NCBI RefSeq assembly: GCF_020783655.1
Contig: NZ_JAJGQH010000003.1
Span: 274,272 to 338,271 of the forward strand
Direction of reading: 5' to 3'
Source: Xanthomonas melonis
GTDB lineage: Bacteria > Pseudomonadota > Gammaproteobacteria > Xanthomonadales > Xanthomonadaceae
Length of the DNA stretch: 64,000 nt
The position numbers and the translations under genes were made by a program. Under the pieces are notes generated by a model, which ran no database searches, was not told where the DNA came from, and saw only the letters and a list, made by a program, of their open reading frames with translations. Positions 33,418-42,195 of the stretch are shown here, piece after piece. Numbering within the stretch: the stretch's first letter is position 1; each line of letters begins with the position of its first letter.

Positions 33418-34389
33418 CTAGGGTTGGTGCGCGTCCACCGTCGAGGCGAGCATGCCGCGGATCCACAGATGCAGCGGATCGTGATCGTTGCGTTGGTGCC
33501 AGACCGCGCTGGTCGCCACGCTGGTGGTCGGGTAAGGCAACGGGTACACCTGCAGCCGGGTATTTTCGATGCAGGCGTGGGTGAGGGACTGCGGCACGAT
33601 GGCGATCATGTCGCTGCCGGGCAGCAGCGTGGGAATGGCCAGCGCGTGCGGCAGCGTGACGCATAGCCGCGGCCTTGCGCCGATGCCGGCCAGCGCGGCT
33701 TCCAATGCATGCCGGTCGAACATTTCCGAATGCCGTGCCAGCCCGCGTTCCAGGATGAAACCATCCACCGCACCTTCTTCGCGGCCGCCGACCGAGACCA
33801 CCGCCAGCGGATAGGTGGCCAGGTCGTGCAGCGTGGGCTGACGACCCGCTGCGGGATGCTGCTCGTGCAGCAGCAGCGCTTCGCCCTGTGCGATCAGGTG
33901 CGTCAGCGTCATGCGCTCGGGCACCTGGGCGAAGATGCCGATCGCCAGATCGATACGCCCCAGATCGATCTGCTCGGCAAGATCCAGCCGCGTGGACGGC
34001 AGGATGGCGATGTCCAGATTCGGTGCTGCCTGCCGTAGCGCGCGCAGCAACGGCGCCATGAGCGTGGCGGTGAGGTAGTCGTTGGCCGCGAACACGAAGC
34101 GGCGCGTGGTGGTGGCGGGATCGAAGCGCTCGGCTCCCATGACCGCCTCCAGCCGGCGCAGGCAGTCGCGCAGTTCTGCGGCGACGGCGGTGGCGCGTGC
34201 GGTGGGCAGCATCCCCTTGCCGGTACGCACGAACATGTCGTCGCCCATCACCATGCGCAGACGCGACAGCGCATGGCTCACCGCCGACTGGCTCAGATGG
34301 AGACGGCGGCCCGCGGCGACCAGATTGCGGTCTTCGTAGATCGCATCGAAGACCTTCAGCAGATTGAGGTCCACCTGGCCGATGGGCAC
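33418..34389 (-). CDS. LysR-family transcriptional regulator
   Basis: A 323-aa regulator with an N-terminal winged helix-turn-helix (LNLLKVFDAIYEDRNLVAAGRR, LSQSAVSHALSRLR) and a PBP2-type effector domain (RFVFAANDYLTATLMAPLL onward). The IGQVDLNLLKVFDAIYE start is typical of the NodD/NahR-like branch, which often senses aromatic compounds. It is divergent from a DUF4863 gene across about 200 bp, and a T-N11-A-like palindrome lies just before its start codon, so it probably controls both. Confidence 0.92.
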   Translation of the reverse strand: MPIGQVDLNLLKVFDAIYEDRNLVAAGRRLHLSQSAVSHALSRLRMVMGDDMFVRTGKGMLPTARATAVAAELRDCLRRLEAVMGAERFDPATTTRRFVFAANDYLTATLMAPLLRALRQAAPNLDIAILPSTRLDLAEQIDLGRIDLAIGIFAQVPERMTLTHLIAQGEALLLHEQHPAAGRQPTLHDLATYPLAVVSVGGREEGAVDGFILERGLARHSEMFDRHALEAALAGIGARPRLCVTLPHALAIPTLLPGSDMIAIVPQSLTHACIENTRLQVYPLPYPTTSVATSAVWHQRNDHDPLHLWIRGMLASTVDAHQP

Positions 34390-34401
34390 GCCTGACCTTC
34401 C

Positions 34402-34416
34402 GCAAAATGAATTTGC
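34402..34416. promoter_or_regulatory. LysR-type palindrome between regulator and DUF4863 gene
   Basis: GCAAA-N5-TTTGC, a 15-bp dyad of the T-N11-A class, lies 12 bp upstream of the regulator's ATG in the divergent promoter region. I infer an autoregulatory operator; no second half-site closer to the target gene is obvious. Confidence 0.4.
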
Positions 34417-34597
34417 TGCATCTTAAACCTGAAAACAATCCAGTTCCTTGCGTCGTGCCAAACGCCCATGATCGGTTGCGTCAGAAACAGTACGCATCCG
34501 CACGCCGATAGCTGACGTGCGGCCCTGGGTCTGCGTTGGCCACCGCCGCGCAGGCTGGAACACGACGTCCGATGCGGATCGGATCGATGAGGACCCC

Positions 34598-35134
34598 ATG
34601 CAAGACCATCGCGAGGCGCTGATCCAGCGCAGCATCGAGCTGTTGGACGCCATCAAGGAGCGCACGGCCGGTACCCAGGTCGAGCGCTGGTTGAACCGCA
34701 CCTATGGCCCGGATTCGGCCTTGTTCCAGGCCCTGGCCGAGCTGGTGACGGGCGGCGTACGCGATGGATGGGCGGCCAACGAGGAACTCGACGGTGCGAT
34801 CTACCGGCGCAGCCGGATCGCCGCGCCTTCCGAGCGCACGCATTACTTCAGCATCACCGCGGTCTACATGGACAGCGGCAGTGCGCAGAACACACCGGAA
34901 CACACCTATCGCGGGCAGTACCACACCCATACCTACGGCGAATTCAACATGGTGGTTCCGCTCGACCCGGGCGCGGCGCTGATGGGCCCGAACGGATGGT
35001 GCGAGGCCGGATGGACGGCGCCCGGCCCGGGCTCGCATCACTACCCCGAAGCGCGGGGTGGACGCATCATCGCACTGTTCTACCTGCCGGCAGGGCGCAT
35101 CGTCTACGGACCACCGCCGGAAGAGGACGCGTGA
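34598..35134 (+). CDS. DUF4863 / 4-hydroxylaminobenzoate lyase-like protein (PnbB family)
   Basis: A 178-aa protein resembling PnbB, which in nitrobenzoate-degrading bacteria converts 4-hydroxylaminobenzoate to protocatechuate and ammonia. The visible hallmarks are the C-terminal cupin-like half with YRGQYHTHTYGEFNMVVPLD, GPNGWCEAGWTAPGPGSHHYPE and IIALFYLPAGRI. GAGGA 8 nt before the ATG sets the start. No other nitroaromatic genes are nearby, so the real substrate may differ. It is divergent from the LysR gene, which is its likely regulator. Confidence 0.75.
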   Translation: MQDHREALIQRSIELLDAIKERTAGTQVERWLNRTYGPDSALFQALAELVTGGVRDGWAANEELDGAIYRRSRIAAPSERTHYFSITAVYMDSGSAQNTPEHTYRGQYHTHTYGEFNMVVPLDPGAALMGPNGWCEAGWTAPGPGSHHYPEARGGRIIALFYLPAGRIVYGPPPEEDA

Positions 35135-35323
35135 TGAGCGCCGGATGCCGGAGTCACCCACCCAAGGCGCGAGCCGCTCGCACTGCCGCGGCTGCAGGCG
35201 CGGGGGTGGCCACCGAGACGACCCTCAAGGCCGTCTGGAATGCCGAGGCCGCCAGCGCCGGCCAGCACGCATGGCCCGCTGCGGCAGGCGTGCCGCGGCG
35301 CTACCGCGCCATTGCGCAGGCGC

Positions 35324-36910
35324 TTACCAGTCCGTGGGTGCGTAGTCCTTCAGGAATTGCCCCCACACGTGCTCGCCGGTATTGAAGCCATGGATGATCG
35401 GGTCGACGATGCGTGCGGCACCGTCGACGATGTCCAATGGCGGGTGGAAGCGTTCCTGCTGCACCTTGAGCGCGGCGATGTCGGCCGGATCTTCGTCGGT
35501 CACCCAGCCGGTGTCCACGCTGTTCATGTGGATGCCGTCGTTCTGGTAATCGGCCGCCGAGGTGCGCGTCATCATGTTCAACGCGGCCTTGGCCATGTTG
35601 GTGTGCGGATGCCGGGTGGTCTTGAAATTGCGGTAGAACTGGCCTTCCATCGCCGAGACGTTGACGATGTGCTTGTCGCGTTCGGGCGTGCGCAACATCA
35701 GCGGTTTCAGGCGCGCATTGATGATGAACGGTGCGACGGCGTTGACCAGTTGGGTCTCCAGCAGTTCCACCGAGGGCACCTCGTGCATCAGCAAACGCCA
35801 CGAGTTACGGCCGCGTAGATCCACCTGCTGCAGGTCCTGATCGAGCCGGCCTTCGGGGAACAGATGCTCCTGCCCCACCAGCTCGTCGTCCAGCAACGCA
35901 ATCTGCGATAGCTCGGCGGCGCGGGTCAGGCCATCGGCATCGACGAGGCCGCGGCCGTGCACTGCCGGCAGCGCCGTGGCAGAGGCGTCGCGCAGCAGCT
36001 CGGGCGTGCGCAGGCCTTCGTAGTGGCCCACCAGGTTGCGCACCGTTTCCGGCAGCTCATGCAGGGCAGTGGTTTCGCCCGCCATCATGTGCGCATAGAA
36101 CTGCGGCGGGCGGCGCACGGTCTGGCAGGCATTGTTGATGATGAAGTCCAGCCGCTCGCGCGTCGCCAGCAGCTGGCTGCAGAACGCTTCCACGCTGGGG
36201 GTATGGCGCAGGTCCAGCCCGAACACCTGCAGGCGATGGCCCCATTGCGCGAAGTCCGGCTCCTGCGCATACCGCGCGGCGGAGTCGCGCGGGAAACGCG
36301 TGGTGACGATGAGCTCGGCGCCGGCACGCAGCAGCTTCAAGCCCGCCTGGTAACCGATCTTGACGCGGCCGCCGGTCAGCAATGCCACGCGCCCGCGCAG
36401 GTCGGCGGTTTCGGTGCGCTTGAAGAAATTCAGCTCGGCGCAGGCCGGGCACATCTGGTCGTAGAAATGATGCAGCTGGGTGAACTTCTGCTTGCACACA
36501 TAGCAGTGGCGCAGCTCCGGCGAATGCGTCGGCTCCGGCGTGGCCGCGGCATTCTCGCCGTTGTGCGCATCGTGCAGGCCGGCTGCATGCGGCGGGAAAT
36601 AGTTCGGGGTGCTGAACACCGGCTTGCGCCGCAGGGCGCGGATGCCGCGCTGTTCGAGCAGGGCTTCGGCCTTGCGCACCTTTTCCTGATTGCGCTCGCG
36701 TTCGCGCTGCTTGAGCAGCTGGCGGCGCGCCTTGGGCTCGGGGTGGTAGACCCTGGCGACCACCTGATGCAGGCGCACGCGGTCGGCCTCGGGCAGGGTG
36801 TCGAGCACGCTGCGATCGGCATCGATGGCTTCCAGCAGATCCAGCGCGGCGCGCAGGCGGTCGGTCAGCGGCAGGTCGGCGGCAGGCGGGGGCGAGGCGG
36901 TGGTGGTCAA
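35324..36910 (-). CDS. Atypical short-chain dehydrogenase with N-terminal zinc-ribbon extension
   Basis: A 528-aa protein. Residues 1-130 are helical and charged (KQRERERNQEKVRKAEALLEQ). A zinc-ribbon-like C136-x2-C139-x14-C154-x2-C157 follows. The Rossmann SDR domain starts at RVALLTGGRVKIGYQAG and has FIINNACQT and HIVNVSAMEG. In the catalytic YxxxK motif K441 and S419 are present, but the tyrosine position is T437 (HTNMAKAAL), so a classical dehydrogenase reaction is doubtful. I use TTG (start MTTTASPPPA) as the nearest possible start before the helical region; the open frame runs about 200 codons further without family features. Confidence 0.8.
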   Translation of the reverse strand: MTTTASPPPAADLPLTDRLRAALDLLEAIDADRSVLDTLPEADRVRLHQVVARVYHPEPKARRQLLKQRERERNQEKVRKAEALLEQRGIRALRRKPVFSTPNYFPPHAAGLHDAHNGENAAATPEPTHSPELRHCYVCKQKFTQLHHFYDQMCPACAELNFFKRTETADLRGRVALLTGGRVKIGYQAGLKLLRAGAELIVTTRFPRDSAARYAQEPDFAQWGHRLQVFGLDLRHTPSVEAFCSQLLATRERLDFIINNACQTVRRPPQFYAHMMAGETTALHELPETVRNLVGHYEGLRTPELLRDASATALPAVHGRGLVDADGLTRAAELSQIALLDDELVGQEHLFPEGRLDQDLQQVDLRGRNSWRLLMHEVPSVELLETQLVNAVAPFIINARLKPLMLRTPERDKHIVNVSAMEGQFYRNFKTTRHPHTNMAKAALNMMTRTSAADYQNDGIHMNSVDTGWVTDEDPADIAALKVQQERFHPPLDIVDGAARIVDPIIHGFNTGEHVWGQFLKDYAPTDW

Positions 36911-37338
36911 GGCGGATCCAGGGAAGTGGCGATGGCGCGGTCGCTGCGAACGGCTGTGGGCGGTGCCTGTACCGGGGCAGGGCAGCTGCCTGGCCGGGAT
37001 GGGACGCTGCTGCGGGATGCGCCGCGTTGCGGGCGGCCATTTTCGCCGATCGGTGGGGCACCGCGCCAATGCGGCGTGCGCTGCCTTCGCCACCGCTCCG
37101 GCGGACCGGAGGCGCTGGCGCAGTGCAGCGGGGCGTGGCGGCGGCAGGGAGTGCCGCCCGACGGTGCGCGGCCGGCGGCACGGCCATTGCTCCCTGGAAG
37201 GGGGGCGCTGGCGATCTTCCAACTGCCGCGCGCCCGGAGGGCGTGCGTACTGGCACGTTGCGGTGCCCGGCCGGATAATGCCGCTTCGACAGCGACACTT
37301 CGCCGGTGCCGGCATGCCGGTCACTCCAGGGGATACAT

Positions 37339-38130
37339 ATGAAAATCGCTGTACTGGCCACTGCGCTGGCCGGCCTGCTGTGCGCGTGTACGGTCGTTTC
37401 GCCCGATCCCGGGCAACAGGCCGTGCTGGTGGACAAACCCCTGCTGTTCGGCAAGGGTGGGATCCGTCTGGACGATGTGCGCGCCCCCGGCCGCACCTAT
37501 GCATGGTTGACCACCTCGGCCACCTATGTGGACGTGACGCCGCAGACGGTGCAGGTGGCTTTCGACGATTTTTCCTCCAGCGACAACATCCTGTTGGATT
37601 TCTCCACGCAGATCCAATATCGCATCACCGCACCGGCGCTGCTGCTGTCCGGTTTCGGGCCGGACTGGTTCAAGAATAACGTCGCCAGCCAGTACGCCTC
37701 CATCGTGCGCGATCAGGTCAAGCGCTACGACATGACCCGGATGATGAGCGACCCGGACACCGCCAGAAGAATCGACGATTCGGTGACGCAGAACGTGCGT
37801 GCACTGGTCAAGGAGCAGCGGTTGCCGATCGAGATCCAGAACATCACGCTGGGCCGTGCGCGCCCCAATCCGGACGTGCTGCAGCAGATGAACCTGACGG
37901 CGGCGCAGCAGCAACGGGTCAAGACCCTGGTCGAGGCCACCACCGCCGAACGGCAGCGCGAGCAGGAGCAGGTGGCCAAGGCCGATGCCGATAATGCCTA
38001 CCGTAATCGGATGGGGCTGACGCCGGAACAATACCTGGCCAGCCAGATCGCCGAACTCAATGCCGAGGCCTGCAAGAAGGCGCAGGCGTGCTACATGGTG
38101 CCGTCGGGAACCTCGGTCATCGCCCGCTAG
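37339..38130 (+). CDS. SPFH/Band 7-domain lipoprotein
   Basis: A 263-aa protein with lipoprotein signal (lipobox LLCAC, cysteine near residue 17) and an SPFH domain: PGQQAVLVDKPLLFGKGG, VQVAFDDFSSSDNILLDFSTQIQYRIT, then the helical stretch ERQREQEQVAKADADN. Stomatin-like proteins scaffold membrane microdomains and often work with proteases, but here the domain would be tethered by lipid, probably facing the periplasm. The distal part has two cysteines (EACKKAQACYMVP). It is monocistronic by spacing. Confidence 0.85.
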   Translation: MKIAVLATALAGLLCACTVVSPDPGQQAVLVDKPLLFGKGGIRLDDVRAPGRTYAWLTTSATYVDVTPQTVQVAFDDFSSSDNILLDFSTQIQYRITAPALLLSGFGPDWFKNNVASQYASIVRDQVKRYDMTRMMSDPDTARRIDDSVTQNVRALVKEQRLPIEIQNITLGRARPNPDVLQQMNLTAAQQQRVKTLVEATTAERQREQEQVAKADADNAYRNRMGLTPEQYLASQIAELNAEACKKAQACYMVPSGTSVIAR

Positions 38131-38260
38131 CCTTCGCTGGACGTTGCCAGGCACGGCCATCGCGGCCTGCGGCAGGCCGCTCGTGGCCAGTGATCGCTCA
38201 CACCTTCTGCAACGCCGCCGGGCTACGGTGGCCGTCTGTGCTGGGTTGCAAGGAACGATC

Positions 38261-39247
38261 ATGGGCCTGCTGGTCGATGGCAAGTGGCAAGACCGCTGGT
38301 ACGACACCGACAAGAGCGATGGGCGTTTCGAACGCTCGCAATCGCAGTTCCGCCATTGGGTGACGCGCGACGGCGCGGCCGGCCCGCATGGAGACGCCGG
38401 ATTTCAGGCAGCGGCGGGGCGCTACCACCTGTACGTGTCGCTGGCATGCCCGTGGGCGCACCGCACGCTGATCTTCCGCCGGCTCAAGGGCCTGGAGAAG
38501 ATCATCGATGTTTCCGTGGTGCATTGGCTGATGGGCAAGCAGGGCTGGACCTTCCAGCCCGGGCCTTGCGTGATCGCCGACCCGATCAACCACGCCAGGC
38601 ATCTGTACGAGATCTATCTGGCCGCCGATGCGCAGTATTCCGGGCGTGTGACCGTGCCGGTGCTATGGGATCGCGAGCGCAAGACGGTGGTGAGCAACGA
38701 GTCGGCCGACATCATCCGCATGTTCAACAGCGCCTTCGACGCGGTGGGTGCGCAGCCGGGCGATTACTACCCGCAGGCCTTGCGCAGCGAGATCGATGCA
38801 GTCAATGCGCGTGTGTACGACACCGTCAACAACGGCGTGTACAAGGCCGGATTTGCGACCACCCAGCAGGCCTATGAAGAAGCGGTGGTGCCGCTGTTCG
38901 AGACGCTGGACTGGCTGGAAGCGCGCCTGGGCCGACAACGCTACCTGTGCGGCGAGGCCTTGACCGAAGCCGATTGGCGCCTGTTCACGACGCTGGTGCG
39001 CTTCGATGCGGTCTACGTGGGGCACTTCAAGTGCAATCTGCGGCGGATTGCCGACTACCCGCAACTGTCCGGGTTTCTGCGTGAGCTCTACCAGATGCCG
39101 GGCATCGCCGACACGGTGAATTTCCAGCACATCAAGGGCCACTACTACCAGAGCCACGACATGATCAATCCCACCGGCATCGTGCCGATGGGCCCGCAAC
39201 TGGATCTGCTGGCTCCGCACGGGCGCGGCGCGCGCCAGGACGACTAG
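38261..39247 (+). CDS. yqjG: Glutathionyl-hydroquinone reductase (YqjG/Xi-class GST)
   Basis: The 328-aa protein belongs to the Xi-class glutathione transferases, which reduce glutathionyl-hydroquinones with glutathione as donor. The catalytic cysteine C63 lies in LACPWAHRTLI, and the FERSQSQFRHWV start and SNESADIIRMFNSAF and EADWRLFTTLVRFDAVYVGHFKCN blocks are diagnostic. The length matches the family. AAGGA lies 7 nt before the ATG. It probably detoxifies quinones, including plant phenolics. The next gene, a VOC protein, is 118 bp away and probably separate. Confidence 0.92.
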   Translation: MGLLVDGKWQDRWYDTDKSDGRFERSQSQFRHWVTRDGAAGPHGDAGFQAAAGRYHLYVSLACPWAHRTLIFRRLKGLEKIIDVSVVHWLMGKQGWTFQPGPCVIADPINHARHLYEIYLAADAQYSGRVTVPVLWDRERKTVVSNESADIIRMFNSAFDAVGAQPGDYYPQALRSEIDAVNARVYDTVNNGVYKAGFATTQQAYEEAVVPLFETLDWLEARLGRQRYLCGEALTEADWRLFTTLVRFDAVYVGHFKCNLRRIADYPQLSGFLRELYQMPGIADTVNFQHIKGHYYQSHDMINPTGIVPMGPQLDLLAPHGRGARQDD

Positions 39248-39365
39248 CCCGGCGCGCGCGGAGAATCGACACGGACGCGTTACGGGGCGTGACACGGGCG
39301 CGCGCACCTGGCCCGCCAGCTCGCTGATTGCCTATGCTGTCGGGCCGAAAACAGGAGAACACGCG

Positions 39366-39761
39366 ATGCTGAATCACGTGATGGTGGGAAGTAACGATAT
39401 CGCCCGTTCCAGGCAGTTCTACGACGCGGTCCTGGGCCAGGTATTGGGCGTGCCCGCGCCGCTGGTCAATACGGCCGGATCCGGCCATGTACGGCTGTTC
39501 TACCGCCACGCGGGCAGCACGTTCTGTGTGAGCCAGCCGATCGACGACGCGCCGGCCACCAGCGGCAACGGCACCACGGTGGGCTTCAGCTGCGCGTCGC
39601 CGCAACAGGTGCAGGCCTTCCACGACGCGGCGGTGGCCGCGGGCGGTACATCCATCGAAGATCCGCCCGGTCTGCGCGAAAGCAGCCTGGGCTCCGCCTG
39701 GCTGGCGTATGTGCGCGACCCCGACGGCAACAAGCTGTGCGCCATTCATAGGCCTGCCTGA
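39366..39761 (+). CDS. VOC-family (glyoxalase/bleomycin resistance-like) protein
   Basis: A 131-aa vicinal-oxygen-chelate fold protein with paired beta-alpha-beta-beta-beta units: LNHVMVGSNDIARSRQFYDAVLG at the start and WLAYVRDPDGNKLCAIHRP at the end. Likely metal ligands are H4 and a residue in the second unit. AGGAG 8 nt upstream sets the ATG. The substrate is unknown, since this branch is broadly related to glyoxalase I but usually acts on other compounds. Confidence 0.88.
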   Translation: MLNHVMVGSNDIARSRQFYDAVLGQVLGVPAPLVNTAGSGHVRLFYRHAGSTFCVSQPIDDAPATSGNGTTVGFSCASPQQVQAFHDAAVAAGGTSIEDPPGLRESSLGSAWLAYVRDPDGNKLCAIHRPA

Positions 39762-39867
39762 GGTCTTCGACGCCTGCCTGCGGGCTAGCAGCGTGCGATG
39801 GTGCTTTGCGCTGCCGATAAGACTGCGCAGCCGGCGATGCCGGTGGGCGCCTGTGCTCGCGCCGCAG

Positions 39868-40329
39868 TTATTCGTCTGCGGCGCTGCGGACGATCAACGC
39901 GGCAGCGCCCACCGCCATCGCATCTTCGACGGCGCCGGTGCGGGTCTGCCCGTACCGTTCGATCGCGCGCATGCGCAGATTGAAGGTGAGATACGCGGCG
40001 CCGACGGCGGCGGCTGCACCCAGCACGGCGGCGATGCCGCGCTGCTGGCGAGGGGCCAACGCCGCGCCGGCGATCATGCCGGTGGCCACGCGCGCCACCA
40101 TGCCGGGCAGCACGATGCGGTCGGGTGCGCTCTTCATCTTGTCGCCTGCGATCTCGCCGCTGGCCAGCGCCAGCATGCCGGCCGACGCCAGCGGGTTGGC
40201 GAGCAGGCTGGGCGCGCCGTTGTCGCGGGGAAGCTTGCCGTTGCGCGCTGCATTGGTCACCGCGGCAAGCGGCGTCATCGAGCGCATGCCGGCCACCGCG
40301 CCCATCAGGATGGAATGAATCAGAGCCAT
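39868..40329 (-). CDS. DUF4126-like membrane protein
   Basis: A 153-aa protein with three or four hydrophobic segments (HSILMGAVAGMRSMTPLAAV, LASAGMLALAS, VARVATGMIAGAAL, IAAVLGAAAAVGAAYLTF). The AGMRSMTPLA motif and the polar GEIAGDKMKSAPDRIV loop match my memory of DUF4126. The function is unknown. The ATG is preceded by GAGGTG; a GTG two codons earlier is in that site. Confidence 0.8.
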   Translation of the reverse strand: MALIHSILMGAVAGMRSMTPLAAVTNAARNGKLPRDNGAPSLLANPLASAGMLALASGEIAGDKMKSAPDRIVLPGMVARVATGMIAGAALAPRQQRGIAAVLGAAAAVGAAYLTFNLRMRAIERYGQTRTGAVEDAMAVGAAALIVRSAADE

Positions 40330-40611
40330 AAGCACCTCGGTACGTGCCGCGCGACCACAGGCGGGATGCGCTGCGTGCCGGCACGATGTGTCGATGCAGG
40401 CAGCCTAGAAGGTGGCATGTGTGGGTGCTGGCAAGACGCCAGAGGCGGACGTGGCGGCGATGTGCCGGGTCGGCGCGTGGCTACAGGGCAGCGCGCAGGC
40501 CCGTGGAGCCTGCGCGGTGAAGCCTGGGATCGCAGCGTCACCGAGGTGCAGCTGCGCGATGTGGTCGCGTGCGCCCCTGCGGACGCGACCGTTTGGCGGA
40601 ATGCAGACAGG

Positions 40612-41538
40612 TCAGCGTGTGGCGAACCTGCCCGCACGCCACGCCATCCACACGATGCTCAGCCCGACCACCAGGCACACCAGCGCCGCAGGTAACGAGG
40701 CCTCCGGGCCGAACACACCGCCGGTGAGCATCTCGGGCATGGCCGGGTTCGGCACGCTGCGCGCGATGGCCGCACCCGAGGTGATGCCCGAGACGGCGGC
40801 GCCGAACAGATAGCCCTGCGTGAAGTTCCAGGCGATATGCGCCCCGATCGACACCCAGATGCGGCCGGTGAGCGCATAGAACGCGCCGAGCATGACGCCG
40901 GCTTCCAGGGCGATGCAGATCGCCGCCAGGACCGTGGCATTCGGATTGCCCAGATGGCTCAGGCCGAAGATCGCCGAGGACACCGCAAAGGCGGCCCAGG
41001 GGCCGAAGGCGCGCCATAGCAGGCGCAGGATCGCCGCACGCATCATGAGCTCTTCCACGATGCCGGCCTGCAACGCCTGGCGCAGCGGAGTCCAGGCCGA
41101 TGCAGGCCCGGTGGGCTGGATGTCGTAGAGACCGAACAGCGCCATGATGCCCATGACGGCAGAGAACATCGCCGCACCGGCCAACAGGCCGATCACCAGT
41201 TGCGGCAGCATGGGACGCAGCGCGATCTCCGACGGCGTGCGTCGTTCGCCCAGCCGCACCGCCAGCGTATAGATGCCCAAGGCCACCAGCGCGCCGAAGG
41301 CGCTGACCGCGAACTGCACGGGTTCGTCGGTCTTCGGCCAGAAGCTGCCGAGCAGGCGGGTGACGATGCCGGTGGGCACAGCGACCAGGAAGAACAGCAG
41401 GGTTGCCCAGGCGCAGGCGCGCAGCCAGCGCAGGCGGCCCGGGCGCAGGACGCCGCGCTCGCCCAGTTCGATGGACTGCGATGCGTGCGTGGCCGCAGAC
41501 GCTGCAACAGGAGAGGGGGATTGCGTCATTGCGTGCAT
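40612..41538 (-). CDS. CPBP-family intramembrane metalloprotease
   Basis: A 308-aa protein with about eight hydrophobic segments. The family's catalytic motifs are present in order: EELMMR (EExxxR), FGLSHLGN (FxxxH) and HIAWN (HxxxN). These enzymes (Abi/CAAX-like) cleave membrane or lipidated peptides, and some give bacteriocin self-immunity; the target here is unknown. AAGGAG 6 nt before the ATG sets the start. It lies 26 bp downstream of a MarR-type gene on the same strand, so it is probably the regulated gene. Confidence 0.9.
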   Translation of the reverse strand: MHAMTQSPSPVAASAATHASQSIELGERGVLRPGRLRWLRACAWATLLFFLVAVPTGIVTRLLGSFWPKTDEPVQFAVSAFGALVALGIYTLAVRLGERRTPSEIALRPMLPQLVIGLLAGAAMFSAVMGIMALFGLYDIQPTGPASAWTPLRQALQAGIVEELMMRAAILRLLWRAFGPWAAFAVSSAIFGLSHLGNPNATVLAAICIALEAGVMLGAFYALTGRIWVSIGAHIAWNFTQGYLFGAAVSGITSGAAIARSVPNPAMPEMLTGGVFGPEASLPAALVCLVVGLSIVWMAWRAGRFATR

Positions 41539-41564
41539 GTGCGACTCCTTGTGGATGCGGCGGG

Positions 41565-42053
41565 TCAGGGGGTGGGGACGTGAGGGGCAGCGGCGACCGC
41601 CGCCTCGGCGATACGGGTGGCGAACGGTCGCCGGTTCAACGCGGCGATGGCCTCGGCCAGCACCGCAGACAGCGGGACCGACAGTTCCGCATCCAGTTGC
41701 GCAGCCGCCGCATTGGTCGCGGCCCATTGGCGCTGCAGGGCGGGAATCATCCGCTTCGCTTTGGGGGTGAGTGCCACGATGCGTTCGCGTGCATCCGTGC
41801 CGGCCTTCAGCACCACCAGACGCTGCCCGACCATCTGGGCGACGGTCTGGCTGGCGGCGGAATGGGTGATGCCGATCTCCTGTGCCAGCACCTTGATCGA
41901 GGCCGGGCCAAGCCGCATGAGCACGCGCAACACCGGGGTATAACGCGGCCGCCAGGCAAGCCCGGAGCTGGCGTAGACCGCTTCGAGATCGCCGTCCAGC
42001 AATTCGATCAGGTGCCGGACCAGGGTGCCGAGTGTGGGCGAGGCTGGGTTCAT
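41565..42053 (-). CDS. MarR-family transcriptional regulator
   Basis: A 162-aa winged-helix repressor: PVLRVLMRLGPASIKVLAQEIG, then ITHSAASQTVAQMVGQRLVV as recognition helix and DARERIVALTPKAKRM as wing. The start MNPASPTLG is chosen because a 24-bp dyad lies just upstream, over a possible longer frame. It is likely cotranscribed with the CPBP protease and likely represses that operon. Confidence 0.9.
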   Translation of the reverse strand: MNPASPTLGTLVRHLIELLDGDLEAVYASSGLAWRPRYTPVLRVLMRLGPASIKVLAQEIGITHSAASQTVAQMVGQRLVVLKAGTDARERIVALTPKAKRMIPALQRQWAATNAAAAQLDAELSVPLSAVLAEAIAALNRRPFATRIAEAAVAAAPHVPTP

Positions 42054-42058
42054 GGCTG

Positions 42059-42082
42059 AAATGTATAAGCGCTGTTGCATTT
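42059..42082. promoter_or_regulatory. Dyad operator in front of the MarR gene
   Basis: A 24-bp imperfect palindrome centred on GCGC has ends AAATG and CATTT, with 9 of 12 positions pairing. It is 5 bp from the MarR start codon, the usual place for a self-binding MarR operator. Confidence 0.5.
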
Positions 42083-42195
42083 GCGCCATGTGCCGGAAGT
42101 CGGGGGTGGCCTTGCAGAACGAATAGGCCGTTGCGTCAGGGTCAGCGCGGATCTGGCTGGGTCGCCATGTGTTGCCTGCCCGCCCAGGGGATGCG

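Noticed and set aside
35133..35385. Frame starting MSAGCRSHPP that overlaps the stop of the DUF4863 gene by ATGA
   Set aside because: Low-complexity Ala/Arg composition, no domain, and it runs into the 3' end of the SDR gene on the other strand.
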